Positions 8,378-14,824 of a stretch of DNA of 26,620 bases are shown here, piece after piece. Numbering within the stretch: the stretch's first letter is position 1; each line of letters begins with the position of its first letter. The position numbers were made by a program, and so were the translations under genes. The stretch lies in assembly GCF_000716335.1 (NCBI RefSeq), contig NZ_KL591035.1, positions 1 through 26,620 of the forward strand. Reading direction: 5' to 3'. The notes beneath the pieces are model-generated. The model was not told where the DNA came from, searched no databases, and saw nothing but the letters and a program-made list of their open reading frames with translations. This DNA is from Streptomyces sp. NRRL S-118 (GTDB lineage Bacteria > Actinomycetota > Actinomycetes > Streptomycetales > Streptomycetaceae).

Positions 8378-8457
8378 CGGCGCGCGGCCGGGTGCGGTCC
8401 GGTACCGGAACCACCCCCGGCGTGCGCGGGAGCGGTACCGCCGCCCTGCCGCCGACG

Positions 8458-9303
8458 TTACGCGCCGCGGACCGTCGTGGCCCAGGCCTCCAGGGCCTCC
8501 GGGGTGCGCGGGCCCGGTACGTCCGGGGGCAGCAGGCCGTGGTCCCGCAGGACGCGCGTCACCGCCATGCCCCACGGCCTGCGCAGCCGCGCCGCGTCCA
8601 GCAGGGCACCGTCCGCGAGGAGCTCCCCCACCGGGCCGGTGCGCAGGCCGTCCGGGGTGAGGACCGCCGCGTCATCCGCCCAGCGCAGCGCCAGGTCCAC
8701 GTCGTGCGTGGCCATCACCACCGTCGTCCCCGACGCGCGCAACCGGTCCAGCACCTCCAGAAGCCGCTCCTGGCCGTGCGGGTCGAGGCCGGCCGTCGGC
8801 TCGTCCAGGATCAGCACCCGGGGCCGCATGGCCACCGCGCCCGCGATGGCGGCCCGCTTGCGCTGCCCGTACGACAGCAGGTGCGTCGGCCGGTCCGCGA
8901 GCGCCGTGATGTCCAGCGCGTCGAGCGCCTCGTCCACCCGGGCCCGCACCTCGTCCTCCGACAGCCCGAGGTTCATCGGCCCGAACGACACGTCCTGCGC
9001 CACGGACGCGGCGAACAGCTGGTCGTCCGGGTCCTGCACGACGAGCTGGACCGTGGTGCGCAGCCGGGTGAGCCCGGCCCTGTCGTACGCCACGTCCTCG
9101 CCGTGCAGCCGCAGCCGCCCGCTCCCGCACCGCAGGCCGCCGCTGAGCAGCCGCAGCATCGTCGTCTTGCCGCTGCCGTTGCGGCCGAGCAGCGCGATCG
9201 CACGCCCCTCGGGCACGGCGAAGTCGACGCCCGACAGCACGGCGGGCCCGTCCTCGTAGGCGTATCCCGCACCGACCAGTTCCACGACGGCGTCACGATT
9301 CAT
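8458..9303 (-). CDS. cbiO: Cobalt ECF transporter ATPase CbiO
   Basis: The 281-residue ATPase of an energy-coupling-factor metal transporter. Walker A is GRNGSGKTT, the Q-loop region is VVQDPDDQLF, the signature is LSYGQRKRAAIAGAVA, Walker B is VLILDEPTAGLD, and the switch histidine is in MATHDVDLALRWAD. The QDPDDQLF and SYGQRKR variants are typical of CbiO/EcfA ATPases. The ATG at 9303 overlaps the cbiQ stop (ATGA). It is the last gene of cbiMNQO. The cobalamin riboswitch upstream of cbiM points to cobalt rather than nickel as substrate. Confidence 0.93.
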   Translation of the reverse strand: MNRDAVVELVGAGYAYEDGPAVLSGVDFAVPEGRAIALLGRNGSGKTTMLRLLSGGLRCGSGRLRLHGEDVAYDRAGLTRLRTTVQLVVQDPDDQLFAASVAQDVSFGPMNLGLSEDEVRARVDEALDALDITALADRPTHLLSYGQRKRAAIAGAVAMRPRVLILDEPTAGLDPHGQERLLEVLDRLRASGTTVVMATHDVDLALRWADDAAVLTPDGLRTGPVGELLADGALLDAARLRRPWGMAVTRVLRDHGLLPPDVPGPRTPEALEAWATTVRGA

Positions 9304-10049
9304 GGCAGGAACCTTTCGAGTACGAGAGTGACCGTGACGAGACCCGCGAACAGACCGGCGGTCGCGCCCAGGAACCGCCCGGAGACGTCCGACCGCGGCA
9401 CCAGCACCCGCAGTGTGCCGTCGTAGCCGCGCCCGGCCAGTCCGGACTGCAGCCGCGCTGCCCGGTCGAAGGCGCGTACGAACGCCGTCGCGCCCAGGCC
9501 GGCCAGCGACCGCCAGGCGGCCGCCCGGCTCGTCAGCCCCAGCCGTGCGGCCTGCGCCTCACGGATCCGCCGGACGGCGTCCAGCAGCAGGAAGCTGATC
9601 CGGTACATCACCAGCGCCACATCGACCACCGGCGCCGGCACCCCGGCCCGTACCAGCCGGGGCAGGACGTCCGAGACGGGAGTGGTGAACGCGAACAGGA
9701 GCACCCCGAGCGACGCCGCCGACGTCCGCAGGAGCAGCTGCCCGGCGTGCACCGGCCCGTCCGGGGCGAGCGTCACGAACCCCTCGGACCCGCCCACCTG
9801 GAACAGCAGCGGGACGGCGCCCGTGAAGCAGAAGCCGAGCGGGATGCGGAACGCCCGCCACAGCCGGCGGCGTTCCACCCCGGCCGGTCCCAGCAGGACG
9901 GCCAGGGTGGCGAGCGCCACCAGTACCGCCCCCGGCCACGGCGGCAGGCAGATCGCGAGGAGGGTCAGGCCGAAGCCGAGCACGGCCTTCTCGCACGGAT
10001 GACGGCGGCGCCAGCGACTGCTGTGCGCCGCCGCGTCGATCGGCAGCAC
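9300..10049 (-). CDS. cbiQ: Cobalt ECF transporter transmembrane protein CbiQ
   Basis: A 249-residue T-component that couples CbiO to the metal-binding CbiM. Several hydrophobic segments lie in the first 130 residues. The coupling region follows, with MYRISFLLLDAVRRIREAQ and then RLQSGLAGRGYDG, matching the conserved EcfT/CbiQ Arg-Gly motifs (family pattern AxxxRG). The GTG start at 10047-10049 lies six bases after the cbiN stop. No strong ribosome binding site is visible, so translation is probably coupled to cbiN. Confidence 0.9.
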   Translation of the reverse strand: MLPIDAAAHSSRWRRRHPCEKAVLGFGLTLLAICLPPWPGAVLVALATLAVLLGPAGVERRRLWRAFRIPLGFCFTGAVPLLFQVGGSEGFVTLAPDGPVHAGQLLLRTSAASLGVLLFAFTTPVSDVLPRLVRAGVPAPVVDVALVMYRISFLLLDAVRRIREAQAARLGLTSRAAAWRSLAGLGATAFVRAFDRAARLQSGLAGRGYDGTLRVLVPRSDVSGRFLGATAGLFAGLVTVTLVLERFLP

Positions 10050-10055
10050 CGGGGG

Positions 10056-10394
10056 CTACTCGGCGCGTCCGGCGTTCTCGGCCCGGGCCTGGGCCCGCGC
10101 CTCGCCCTGCCGCCGTCCCCGGCGCAGGCCGAAGTAGTAGGCCAGCACCCCCGCCCCGAGGGCGGCCTGGAGCGAGAACAGAGCCGACTCGATCTCGCCC
10201 GACGGCGGCTCGTACAGCGGGCTGAACCACGGTTCGTAGTCCGGGTGCGTCTCGGTGATGGCGGTCTCGGCCTGCCCGTCCGCGCCGGTGAACGGCTCCT
10301 CCTTGTGGTCGCCCATCCCCAGCGCGAGCGGGAGGACGGCGAGTGCCACGACGACGAGCAGCAGCAGCGTGTTGATCCTGGCGTTACGGCTCAT
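10056..10394 (-). CDS. cbiN: Cobalt transporter auxiliary subunit CbiN
   Basis: A 112-residue protein with an N-terminal membrane helix (about 8-27), an external loop containing the family motif FTGADGQAE and [20 protein letters not shown], and a second helix (about 70-92) followed by a charged tail. This is the CbiN layout: it helps load cobalt onto CbiM. The ATG at 10394 overlaps the cbiM stop (ATGA). The C-terminal Arg/Ala/Glu tail is longer than I would expect. Confidence 0.92.
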   Translation of the reverse strand: MSRNARINTLLLLVVVALAVLPLALGMGDHKEEPFTGADGQAETAITETHPDYEPWFSPLYEPPSGEIESALFSLQAALGAGVLAYYFGLRRGRRQGEARAQARAENAGRAE

Positions 10395-11131
10395 CGGCCC
10401 ACGGCCTCCGTCTTCGTCCCGGTCCCGGTCTCCGTCCCTGTTTCCGTCTCCGCTCCCGTCTTCGCCTTCGTGCCGAGCAGCACTCCGAGACGGGTCAGCT
10501 CGCCCTTGCTGGACTGCGTCAGCAGCCGCATCACGAGCACGGTGAGCAAGCCCTCGCTGACCGCGAGCGGCAGCTGCGTGACGGCGAAGATGCCGCCGAA
10601 CTTGGCGAGCGCCCCGGCGAACCCGCTGCTCGGGTCCGGGAACGCCAGCGCGAGCTGCACGCTGGTGACGCAGTAGGTGGTCAGGTCGGCGACGAACGCA
10701 CCGAAGAACACGCTCACCATCAGCGGCACGTCGAAGCGCCGCAGCAGCCAGTACACGCCGAAACCGGCCCACGGCCCGACGATCGCCATCGAGAAGACGT
10801 TGGCGCCCAGGGTCGTCAGACCGCCGTGCGCCAGCAGCAGCGCCTGGAACAGCAGGGTGATGGTGCCGAGCACCGCCATGATCGGCGGCCGGAAGAGGAT
10901 CGCGCCCAGGCCCGTACCGGTGGGGTGCGAGCAACTGCCCGTCACCGACGGGAGCTTCAGCGCGGAGAGGACGAACGTGAAGGCACCGGACGCGCCGAGC
11001 AGGAGAGTCGACTCGGGATTGGCCTTGACCTCACGGGTCAGCGCCCGGACGCCATGGACGACGAACGGGGCGGCCGCCACGCTCCAGGCGGCCGCGTGCA
11101 CGGGGGGCAGATAGCCCTCGGCGATATGCAT
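10391..11131 (-). CDS. cbiM: Cobalt ECF transporter substrate-capture protein CbiM
   Basis: A 246-residue S-component that binds Co2+ in the membrane. The ATG at 11129-11131 is chosen because it gives [10 protein letters not shown]: in this family the free N-terminal Met amine and His2 are metal ligands, so extended starts (for example a TTG at 11170) would destroy the site. A further conserved His lies in [16 protein letters not shown]. Seven hydrophobic segments are visible. A Thr/Glu/Gly-rich tail ([15 protein letters not shown]) precedes the stop. It is first in the cbiMNQO operon and preceded by a cobalamin riboswitch. Confidence 0.93.
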   Translation of the reverse strand: MHIAEGYLPPVHAAAWSVAAAPFVVHGVRALTREVKANPESTLLLGASGAFTFVLSALKLPSVTGSCSHPTGTGLGAILFRPPIMAVLGTITLLFQALLLAHGGLTTLGANVFSMAIVGPWAGFGVYWLLRRFDVPLMVSVFFGAFVADLTTYCVTSVQLALAFPDPSSGFAGALAKFGGIFAVTQLPLAVSEGLLTVLVMRLLTQSSKGELTRLGVLLGTKAKTGAETETGTETGTGTKTEAVGR

Positions 11132-11137
11132 GATGTG

Positions 11138-11150
11138 GGAGACCCTCTCC
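11138..11150 (-). promoter_or_regulatory. Hairpin over the cbiM ribosome binding site
   Basis: Read on the minus strand, the cbiM leader contains GGAGA-GGG-TCTCC just before the start codon. The Shine-Dalgarno-like GGAGAGGG is thus the left arm and loop of a 5-bp hairpin. The right part, GGTCTCC, is also exactly complementary to GGAGACC in the conserved 3' part of the riboswitch (11183-11189). This gives two exclusive pairings and suggests translational control. Confidence 0.6.
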
Positions 11151-11173
11151 AGCACCTCGTGGATGGACAACGC

Positions 11174-11354
11174 GCCCTGGCCGGTCTCCTGGCTGACGGG
11201 TCATGCCGCCGCGACTCCGCCTTCCCGGACACCACGGTCTCCCGCGGTGTTCCAGTGGCTTCCCGGGGTGGTACCCCCGGGAGTGGAGCCGGACTTCCCG
11301 ATCACAGTGGCGAGGGCCGCACCGGTACCGCACCGGTTTCCCGTACACCAAGGC
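11174..11354 (-). ncRNA. Cobalamin riboswitch (leader of cbiMNQO)
   Basis: On the minus strand the leader contains the classical B12-element blocks in order: GGGAAACCGGTGCGG, then GCCCTCGCCACTGTGATCGG, then AAGCCACTGG, then CCGGGAAGGCGGAGT, then the closing AGCCAGGAGACCGGCC. A P1 stem pairs GCCTTGG (11348-11354) with CCAGGGC (11174-11180), allowing one G-U pair, which sets the boundaries. In this class, adenosyl- or other cobalamin binding lowers expression. Here it would shut down cobalt import when B12 is plentiful. Confidence 0.95.
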
Positions 11355-11360
11355 CCTGCG

Positions 11361-11390
11361 ACAGTAGTGCGTTGACCAGGTACATCACAA
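11361..11390 (-). promoter_or_regulatory. Candidate promoter of the cbiMNQO leader
   Basis: On the minus strand, TTGTGA (11385-11390) and TACTGT (11361-11366) are separated by 18 bases, resembling -35 and -10 boxes of a housekeeping promoter. Transcription would begin near 11354, exactly where the P1 stem of the riboswitch begins. That coincidence supports the call. Confidence 0.55.
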
Positions 11391-11493
11391 CCCGCGCGCT
11401 CCCGTACGCCCCGCCCGCGTCCCCGTGCCCCGGTTCCCCGCCCGGCCCTGCGCCCTTGGAGCCGTGCTCCGCCGGCGGCCCCGTCCCCCCACC

Positions 11494-11525
11494 GCGCGGG
11501 GCCCGGGAACGACCGGGCCCCGCGC
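11494..11525 (-). terminator. Strong hairpin terminator after dhaM
   Basis: Perfect 13-bp stem GCGCGGGGCCCGG / CCGGGCCCCGCGC with a 6-base loop, starting 15 bases beyond the dhaM stop codon. There is no T-run, as is common for Streptomyces terminators. It separates the dha operon from the cbi operon, both on the minus strand. Confidence 0.8.
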
Positions 11526-11540
11526 TGCTCGCGGCAGCTG

Positions 11541-11955
11541 CTACTCCTTGCGGTAGTCGTACGCCTCGGACGCCGCCGACACCACCGCGTCCAGGTCGCC
11601 GCCCGCCGAGGCGGTGACCACGGCCGCCACCGCTCCCTCCACGAACGGGGCGTCCACCAGCCGCGTGCCGTCGGGGAGCTCGTCGCCCTCCGCGAGGAGG
11701 GCCTTCACCGTCAGGACCGCGCTGCCGAGGTCGACGAGGACGGCCACGCCGGCACCGCCGTCCACCGACGCGGCGGCCTCGGCGATCAGCTCGGCGCTCG
11801 GCGCTCGTGCCGAGCCCGCCGTCGGGGGTGCCGCCCGCGGGCGCGACGGGTGCGGTCGCACCGCCCCCGGCGAGGCCCCGTGCCAGCTCGGCGACGGACG
11901 CGGCGACCGCCGCGCTGTGCGAGACGAGCACGATCCCCACCGGCGCCGCGCTCAC
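11541..11955 (-). pseudogene. dhaM: PTS-dependent dihydroxyacetone kinase phosphoryl-carrier DhaM, frameshifted
   Basis: DhaM carries phosphate from HPr to DhaL. The start frame (GTG 11953-11955, overlapping the dhaL stop as GTGA) gives GIVLVSHSAAV with the active histidine (His13), then PAGGTPDGGLGTSAE, and then goes out of frame. The rest is in another frame: SAELIAEAAASV, VAVLVDLGSAVLTVKALLAE and SEAYDYRKE, ending at 11541. The break coincides with a 7-bp tandem duplication (GAGCGCC twice on the minus strand, 11793-11806). Removing one copy restores a perfect 135-residue DhaM, reading GGLGTSAELIAEAAASVDGG. Either the gene is inactivated, or the copy number is variable, or this is a sequencing error. 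Confidence 0.85.
11793..11806. repeat. 7-bp tandem duplication that breaks dhaM
   Basis: GGCGCTC occurs twice in a row (11793-11799 and 11800-11806, plus strand). The extra seven bases shift the dhaM frame by one. With a single copy the gene is open throughout. Confidence 0.85.
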
Positions 11956-12584
11956 CGGGCCCCCTCCGCGGCCGCCTCGGCGAGGGCGGCGAACAGCAGC
12001 GCCGACGAGGTCGCCCCCGGGTCCTGGTGCCCGATGCTGCGCTCACCGAGGTAGCTGGCCCGGCCCTTGCGCGCCTGCATCGGCACGGTCGCCAGCGCCC
12101 CCTGGTCCGCCGCTTCGGCGGCCGCCGCGAAGGACTCGCCCAGCGATTCGCCGAGCGCCTCCACCGCCGGCTGAAGCGCGTCGAGCATCGTCTTGTCGCC
12201 GGCCGCGGCACCGCCGAGCTGCGCCACCGCGGCCACGCCCGCACGCAGCGCCTCGGCCAGCTGGACGGGCGCCACCGAGGCGGCGTCGCCGAGCGCCTTG
12301 CCGGTGCGCCGCAGCAGCGTCCCGTACAGCGGCCCCGATGCGCCGCCCACCGTCGAGATCAGCTGCCGCCCGGCGAGTGTGAGCACCGCGCCGGGCGTCG
12401 CCGGCTCCTCCTTCTCGACCACCGTCAGCACCGCCGCGAAGCCGCGCTGCAGATTGGCGCCGTGGTCGGCGTCACCGATGGCCGAGTCCAGCTCGGTGAG
12501 CCGGTCCGCCTCGCGTTCGACCGCGTGCGCCATGACCGTCATCCAGCGCCGGAAAAAATCCGCGTCCAGTGCCACCGGCGTCAC
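11952..12584 (-). CDS. dhaL: Dihydroxyacetone kinase ADP-binding subunit DhaL
   Basis: A 210-residue subunit that holds ADP and two Mg2+ ions and passes phosphate from DhaM to the dihydroxyacetone bound on DhaK. The metal site is in ELDSAIGDADHGANLQRG (Asp33, Asp38, Asp40). The nucleotide-binding part follows with GGASGPLYGTLLRR, GDKTMLDAL and the C-terminal ERSIGHQDPGATSSALLF. The GTG at 12582-12584 overlaps the dhaK stop (GTGA) and is preceded by a G-rich ribosome binding site. The longer frame to 12626 is rejected because it overlaps conserved dhaK sequence. Confidence 0.93.
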   Translation of the reverse strand: MTPVALDADFFRRWMTVMAHAVEREADRLTELDSAIGDADHGANLQRGFAAVLTVVEKEEPATPGAVLTLAGRQLISTVGGASGPLYGTLLRRTGKALGDAASVAPVQLAEALRAGVAAVAQLGGAAAGDKTMLDALQPAVEALGESLGESFAAAAEAADQGALATVPMQARKGRASYLGERSIGHQDPGATSSALLFAALAEAAAEGAR

Positions 12585-13573
12585 ACCCCCCACCGCAGCG
12601 CCGCGGTCCGCACCGGCGCGTCCCACAGCCGCAGCAGCTCCTCGTCGGCCCGGCAGAGCGTGACCGAGCAGCCCGCCATGTCCAGCGACGTCACGTAGTT
12701 GCCGACGAGCGTGCGGGCCACCGGCACCCGGCGCTCGCCCAGCACCCGCTGCACCTCGGCGTTGAACCCGTACAGCTCCAGCAGCGGTGTCGCCCCCATG
12801 CCGTTGACGAGCACCAGCACCGGTCCGTGCCCGCCGAGGTCCTCCAGGACGGCGTCCACCGCGAAATCGGCGATCTCCCGCGACGTCATCATGGGCCGCC
12901 GCTCGCGCCCCGGCTCGCCGTGGATCCCGACCCCCAACTCCAGCTCTCCCGGCGGCAGGTCGAACGTCGGGCTGCCCTTCGCCGGTGTCGTACAGGCGCC
13001 CAGCGCCACGCCGAAGCTCCGCGAAGCGGCGTTGACCTGCCGGGCGATCGCTTCCACCCGCTCCAGCGGCGCCCCCTCCTCGGCGGCCGCGCCCGCGATC
13101 TTCTCCACGAACAGCGTGGCCCCGGTCCCGCGCCGCCCCGCCGTGTACGTACTGTCGGACACGGCCACGTCGTCGTCGACCAGGACCTTGGCGACCTGCA
13201 CGCCCTCGTCCTCGGCGAGCTCCGCCGCCATCTCGAAGTTGAGCACGTCGCCGGTGTAGTTCTTGACGACGAACAGCACGCCGCGCCCGCTGTCCACGGC
13301 GGACGCCGCCCGCACCATCTGGTCCGGCACGGGACTCGTGAACACCTCGCCGGCGCAGGCCGCCGCCAGCATCCCGGGCCCGACGAAGCCGGCGTGCAGC
13401 GGCTCGTGCCCGGAACCGCCCCCGGACACCAGCGCCACCTTCCCCTCGACGGGCGCGTCACGCCGCACCACGATCCGGTGCTCCACGTCCACGGTCAGTT
13501 CGGGATGCGCGGCCGCGATCCCGCGCAGCGCGTCGGCGACCACGGTCTCCGGCACGTTGATGAGCATCCTCAA
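12581..13573 (-). CDS. dhaK: Dihydroxyacetone kinase substrate-binding subunit DhaK
   Basis: A 330-residue subunit that binds dihydroxyacetone covalently through a histidine. From the TTG at 13571-13573 the key residues fall at His56 (SGGGSGHEP), Asp109 (KNYTGDVLNF) and His218 (GVGIHGEPG), the same numbers as in E. coli DhaK. GGGAG lies six bases upstream of this TTG. An ATG two codons later (13567) is the alternative. It is first of dhaKLM, a PTS-fed glycerol/dihydroxyacetone pathway. Since dhaM is broken here, phosphate supply to this kinase may fail unless another DhaM exists elsewhere. Confidence 0.93.
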   Translation of the reverse strand: MRMLINVPETVVADALRGIAAAHPELTVDVEHRIVVRRDAPVEGKVALVSGGGSGHEPLHAGFVGPGMLAAACAGEVFTSPVPDQMVRAASAVDSGRGVLFVVKNYTGDVLNFEMAAELAEDEGVQVAKVLVDDDVAVSDSTYTAGRRGTGATLFVEKIAGAAAEEGAPLERVEAIARQVNAASRSFGVALGACTTPAKGSPTFDLPPGELELGVGIHGEPGRERRPMMTSREIADFAVDAVLEDLGGHGPVLVLVNGMGATPLLELYGFNAEVQRVLGERRVPVARTLVGNYVTSLDMAGCSVTLCRADEELLRLWDAPVRTAALRWGV

Positions 13574-13701
13574 CGGTGTCTCCCAAAGATTGATCGGGCA
13601 GCCCTCGGGCTGTTCCGGCAGATCAGGCGCTGTTCCGTGAGTTGTCGGTCCTGGGTTGGCCAGGGCTCCAGTATCGGGCCGCAGCGGTGGTGCGGGGCGC
13701 A

Positions 13702-13740
13702 TGCCCGCCCCGGCGGGGGTGTTCCCGTGCGGGGCGGGCA
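13702..13740. other. Long hairpin in the dhaK/STAS divergent gap
   Basis: Inverted repeat TGCCCGCCCCG (13702-13712) and CGGGGCGGGCA (13730-13740) with a 17-base loop, in the 262-bp gap between divergent dhaK and the STAS gene. A smaller CAGCC/GGCTG hairpin (13599-13612) lies nearer dhaK. These could be protein-binding dyads or insulating terminators. No clear promoter boxes were identified. Confidence 0.4.
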
Positions 13741-13835
13741 CCGGCACGCCCCCTGGCCGTCCGGGCCGTGGCGGCCCCGGCCTCACGGCCCCCCGAGCGT
13801 GGTGCCGGGAGGCGTGCCTCTGTACTGTTCGCGGG

Positions 13836-14231
13836 ATGGACGAACAGATAAGCGAAGGAGCGGACCAGGGTCCGGAGGTCACGGAGCCGCGTCTCGCCGT
13901 CGTGACCGCGACCGTCGGCGACGTCCCGGTGCTGCGCGTGAGTGGAGACCTGGACCTCACCACCGTTCCTGTCCTCATGGACGCCGTGAACGCCTCGGTA
14001 CGGGCCCACGGGCGCCGGCGGATCGTGCTCGACTGCGCGGGCCTGGAGTTCTGCGACTCCAGCGGCCTGAACTGTTTCCTCCAGCTGCACCAGGGCACCG
14101 GCCCGGTCGAAGGTGTGGTGCTCGCCCAGGTGGGAGCGACCGTGCGGCGGCTCCTGGACATCACCGGTGTCGACGCGGCGCTCACCGTCGTGCCCACGGT
14201 CGAGACCGCCGTGGCCCGGCTCCGTACCTGA
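13836..14231 (+). CDS. STAS-domain anti-sigma factor antagonist
   Basis: A 131-residue cytoplasmic STAS protein of the SpoIIAA/RsbV type. VLRVSGDLDLTTVPVL is followed by RRIVLDCAGLEFCDSSGLNC, whose DSSG (74-77) contains the serine phosphorylated by partner kinases. The ATG at 13836 is preferred over earlier in-frame starts, which add only G+C-rich filler. No strong Shine-Dalgarno sequence is present, so it may be leaderless or weakly translated. An RsbW-like ATPase gene follows 148 bases downstream, past a terminator. The two may form a partner-switching pair, but their separate terminator and ribosome binding site leave this open. Confidence 0.88.
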   Translation: MDEQISEGADQGPEVTEPRLAVVTATVGDVPVLRVSGDLDLTTVPVLMDAVNASVRAHGRRRIVLDCAGLEFCDSSGLNCFLQLHQGTGPVEGVVLAQVGATVRRLLDITGVDAALTVVPTVETAVARLRT

Positions 14232-14268
14232 AACACCGCGTGCCCCGGCTCCGTGTCCGAAACACCGC
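14211..14268. repeat. 29-bp imperfect tandem duplication at the STAS gene end
   Basis: Bases 14211-14239, covering the last codons and stop of the STAS gene, are repeated at 14240-14268 with 25 of 29 positions the same. The second copy forms the left arm of the downstream terminator region. Confidence 0.8.
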
Positions 14269-14291
14269 GGAGCCCGTACGGGCCCTTTTTT
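14247..14291 (+). terminator. Terminator with two alternative hairpins after the STAS gene
   Basis: GCCC-GTAC-GGGC (14272-14283) is followed by a run of six T (14286-14291), a rare canonical intrinsic terminator for this genome. An overlapping, mutually exclusive stem pairs GGCTCC (14247-14252) with GGAGCC (14269-14274). Confidence 0.75.
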
Positions 14292-14379
14292 CCGCAAAAG
14301 TGGCAAGGCGTACATGTCCACTCGCGAATCGGGAAGCCGGAAAGCGCCTCCGAGTTCCGTCGGAACGAAGGGAGAGTGC

Positions 14380-14817
14380 ATGACCGCCGAACGAGATCGT
14401 GTGCGGAGCGCAGGCCTGCTGAACACACTGAGTATCGAACAGACCTGGCATTTCGAGGGCTTGCTGAGCGATGTCACCGAAGCCCGCGAAGGGGCCGCCG
14501 CGTTCCTCCGCGGTCTGGCGCGCGTCCAGTCCCCGGCGGCGCCGGACGCGCAGGACGATGTGCTGCTGGTCGTCACGGAGCTGGCGGCCAACGCCTTCTC
14601 CTTCGCGCCGGGCCCCTTCACCCTGCGCCTCCGGGCGGTGGCCGACACCGTGCACATCGCCCTGGAGGACACCAATCCCACGCCCCCGGCCCCACGCCCC
14701 GTCGACCTCACCGGCCGTGGCGGCATCGGATGGCACCTGATCAACACCCTCGCGGAGCAGGCCCTCACGGTGCCGAGCGAGCGCGGCAAGGCGGTGCACG
14801 TGTTCATGGCGTGGTGA
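14380..14817 (+). CDS. RsbW-like ATP-binding protein (anti-sigma kinase family)
   Basis: A 145-residue GHKL ATPase of the HATPase_c_2/RsbW type that is abundant in Streptomyces. The N box is VVTELAANAFSFAPG (Asn71) and the G box is GRGGIGWHLINTL. Members bind and inhibit sigma factors or phosphorylate STAS antagonists. The ATG at 14380 follows an ideal AAGGGAGAG. The STAS gene upstream is a natural partner. The gene ends 7 bases before the end of the convergent LRV gene. Confidence 0.88.
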   Translation: MTAERDRVRSAGLLNTLSIEQTWHFEGLLSDVTEAREGAAAFLRGLARVQSPAAPDAQDDVLLVVTELAANAFSFAPGPFTLRLRAVADTVHIALEDTNPTPPAPRPVDLTGRGGIGWHLINTLAEQALTVPSERGKAVHVFMAW

Positions 14818-14824
14818 GACGCGT

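Noticed and set aside
8249..8575. A poly-arginine minus-strand protein
   Set aside because: It is only the 9-bp array read in another frame.
8284..9426. A plus-strand protein with Ser-Gly-Val repeats
   Set aside because: It is antisense to cbiO, has no ribosome binding site, and the repeat is explained by the 9-bp tandem array.
8458..11131. Nickel transporter (NikMNQO)
   Set aside because: The sequence alone could fit either metal, but the cobalamin riboswitch in the leader points to cobalt.
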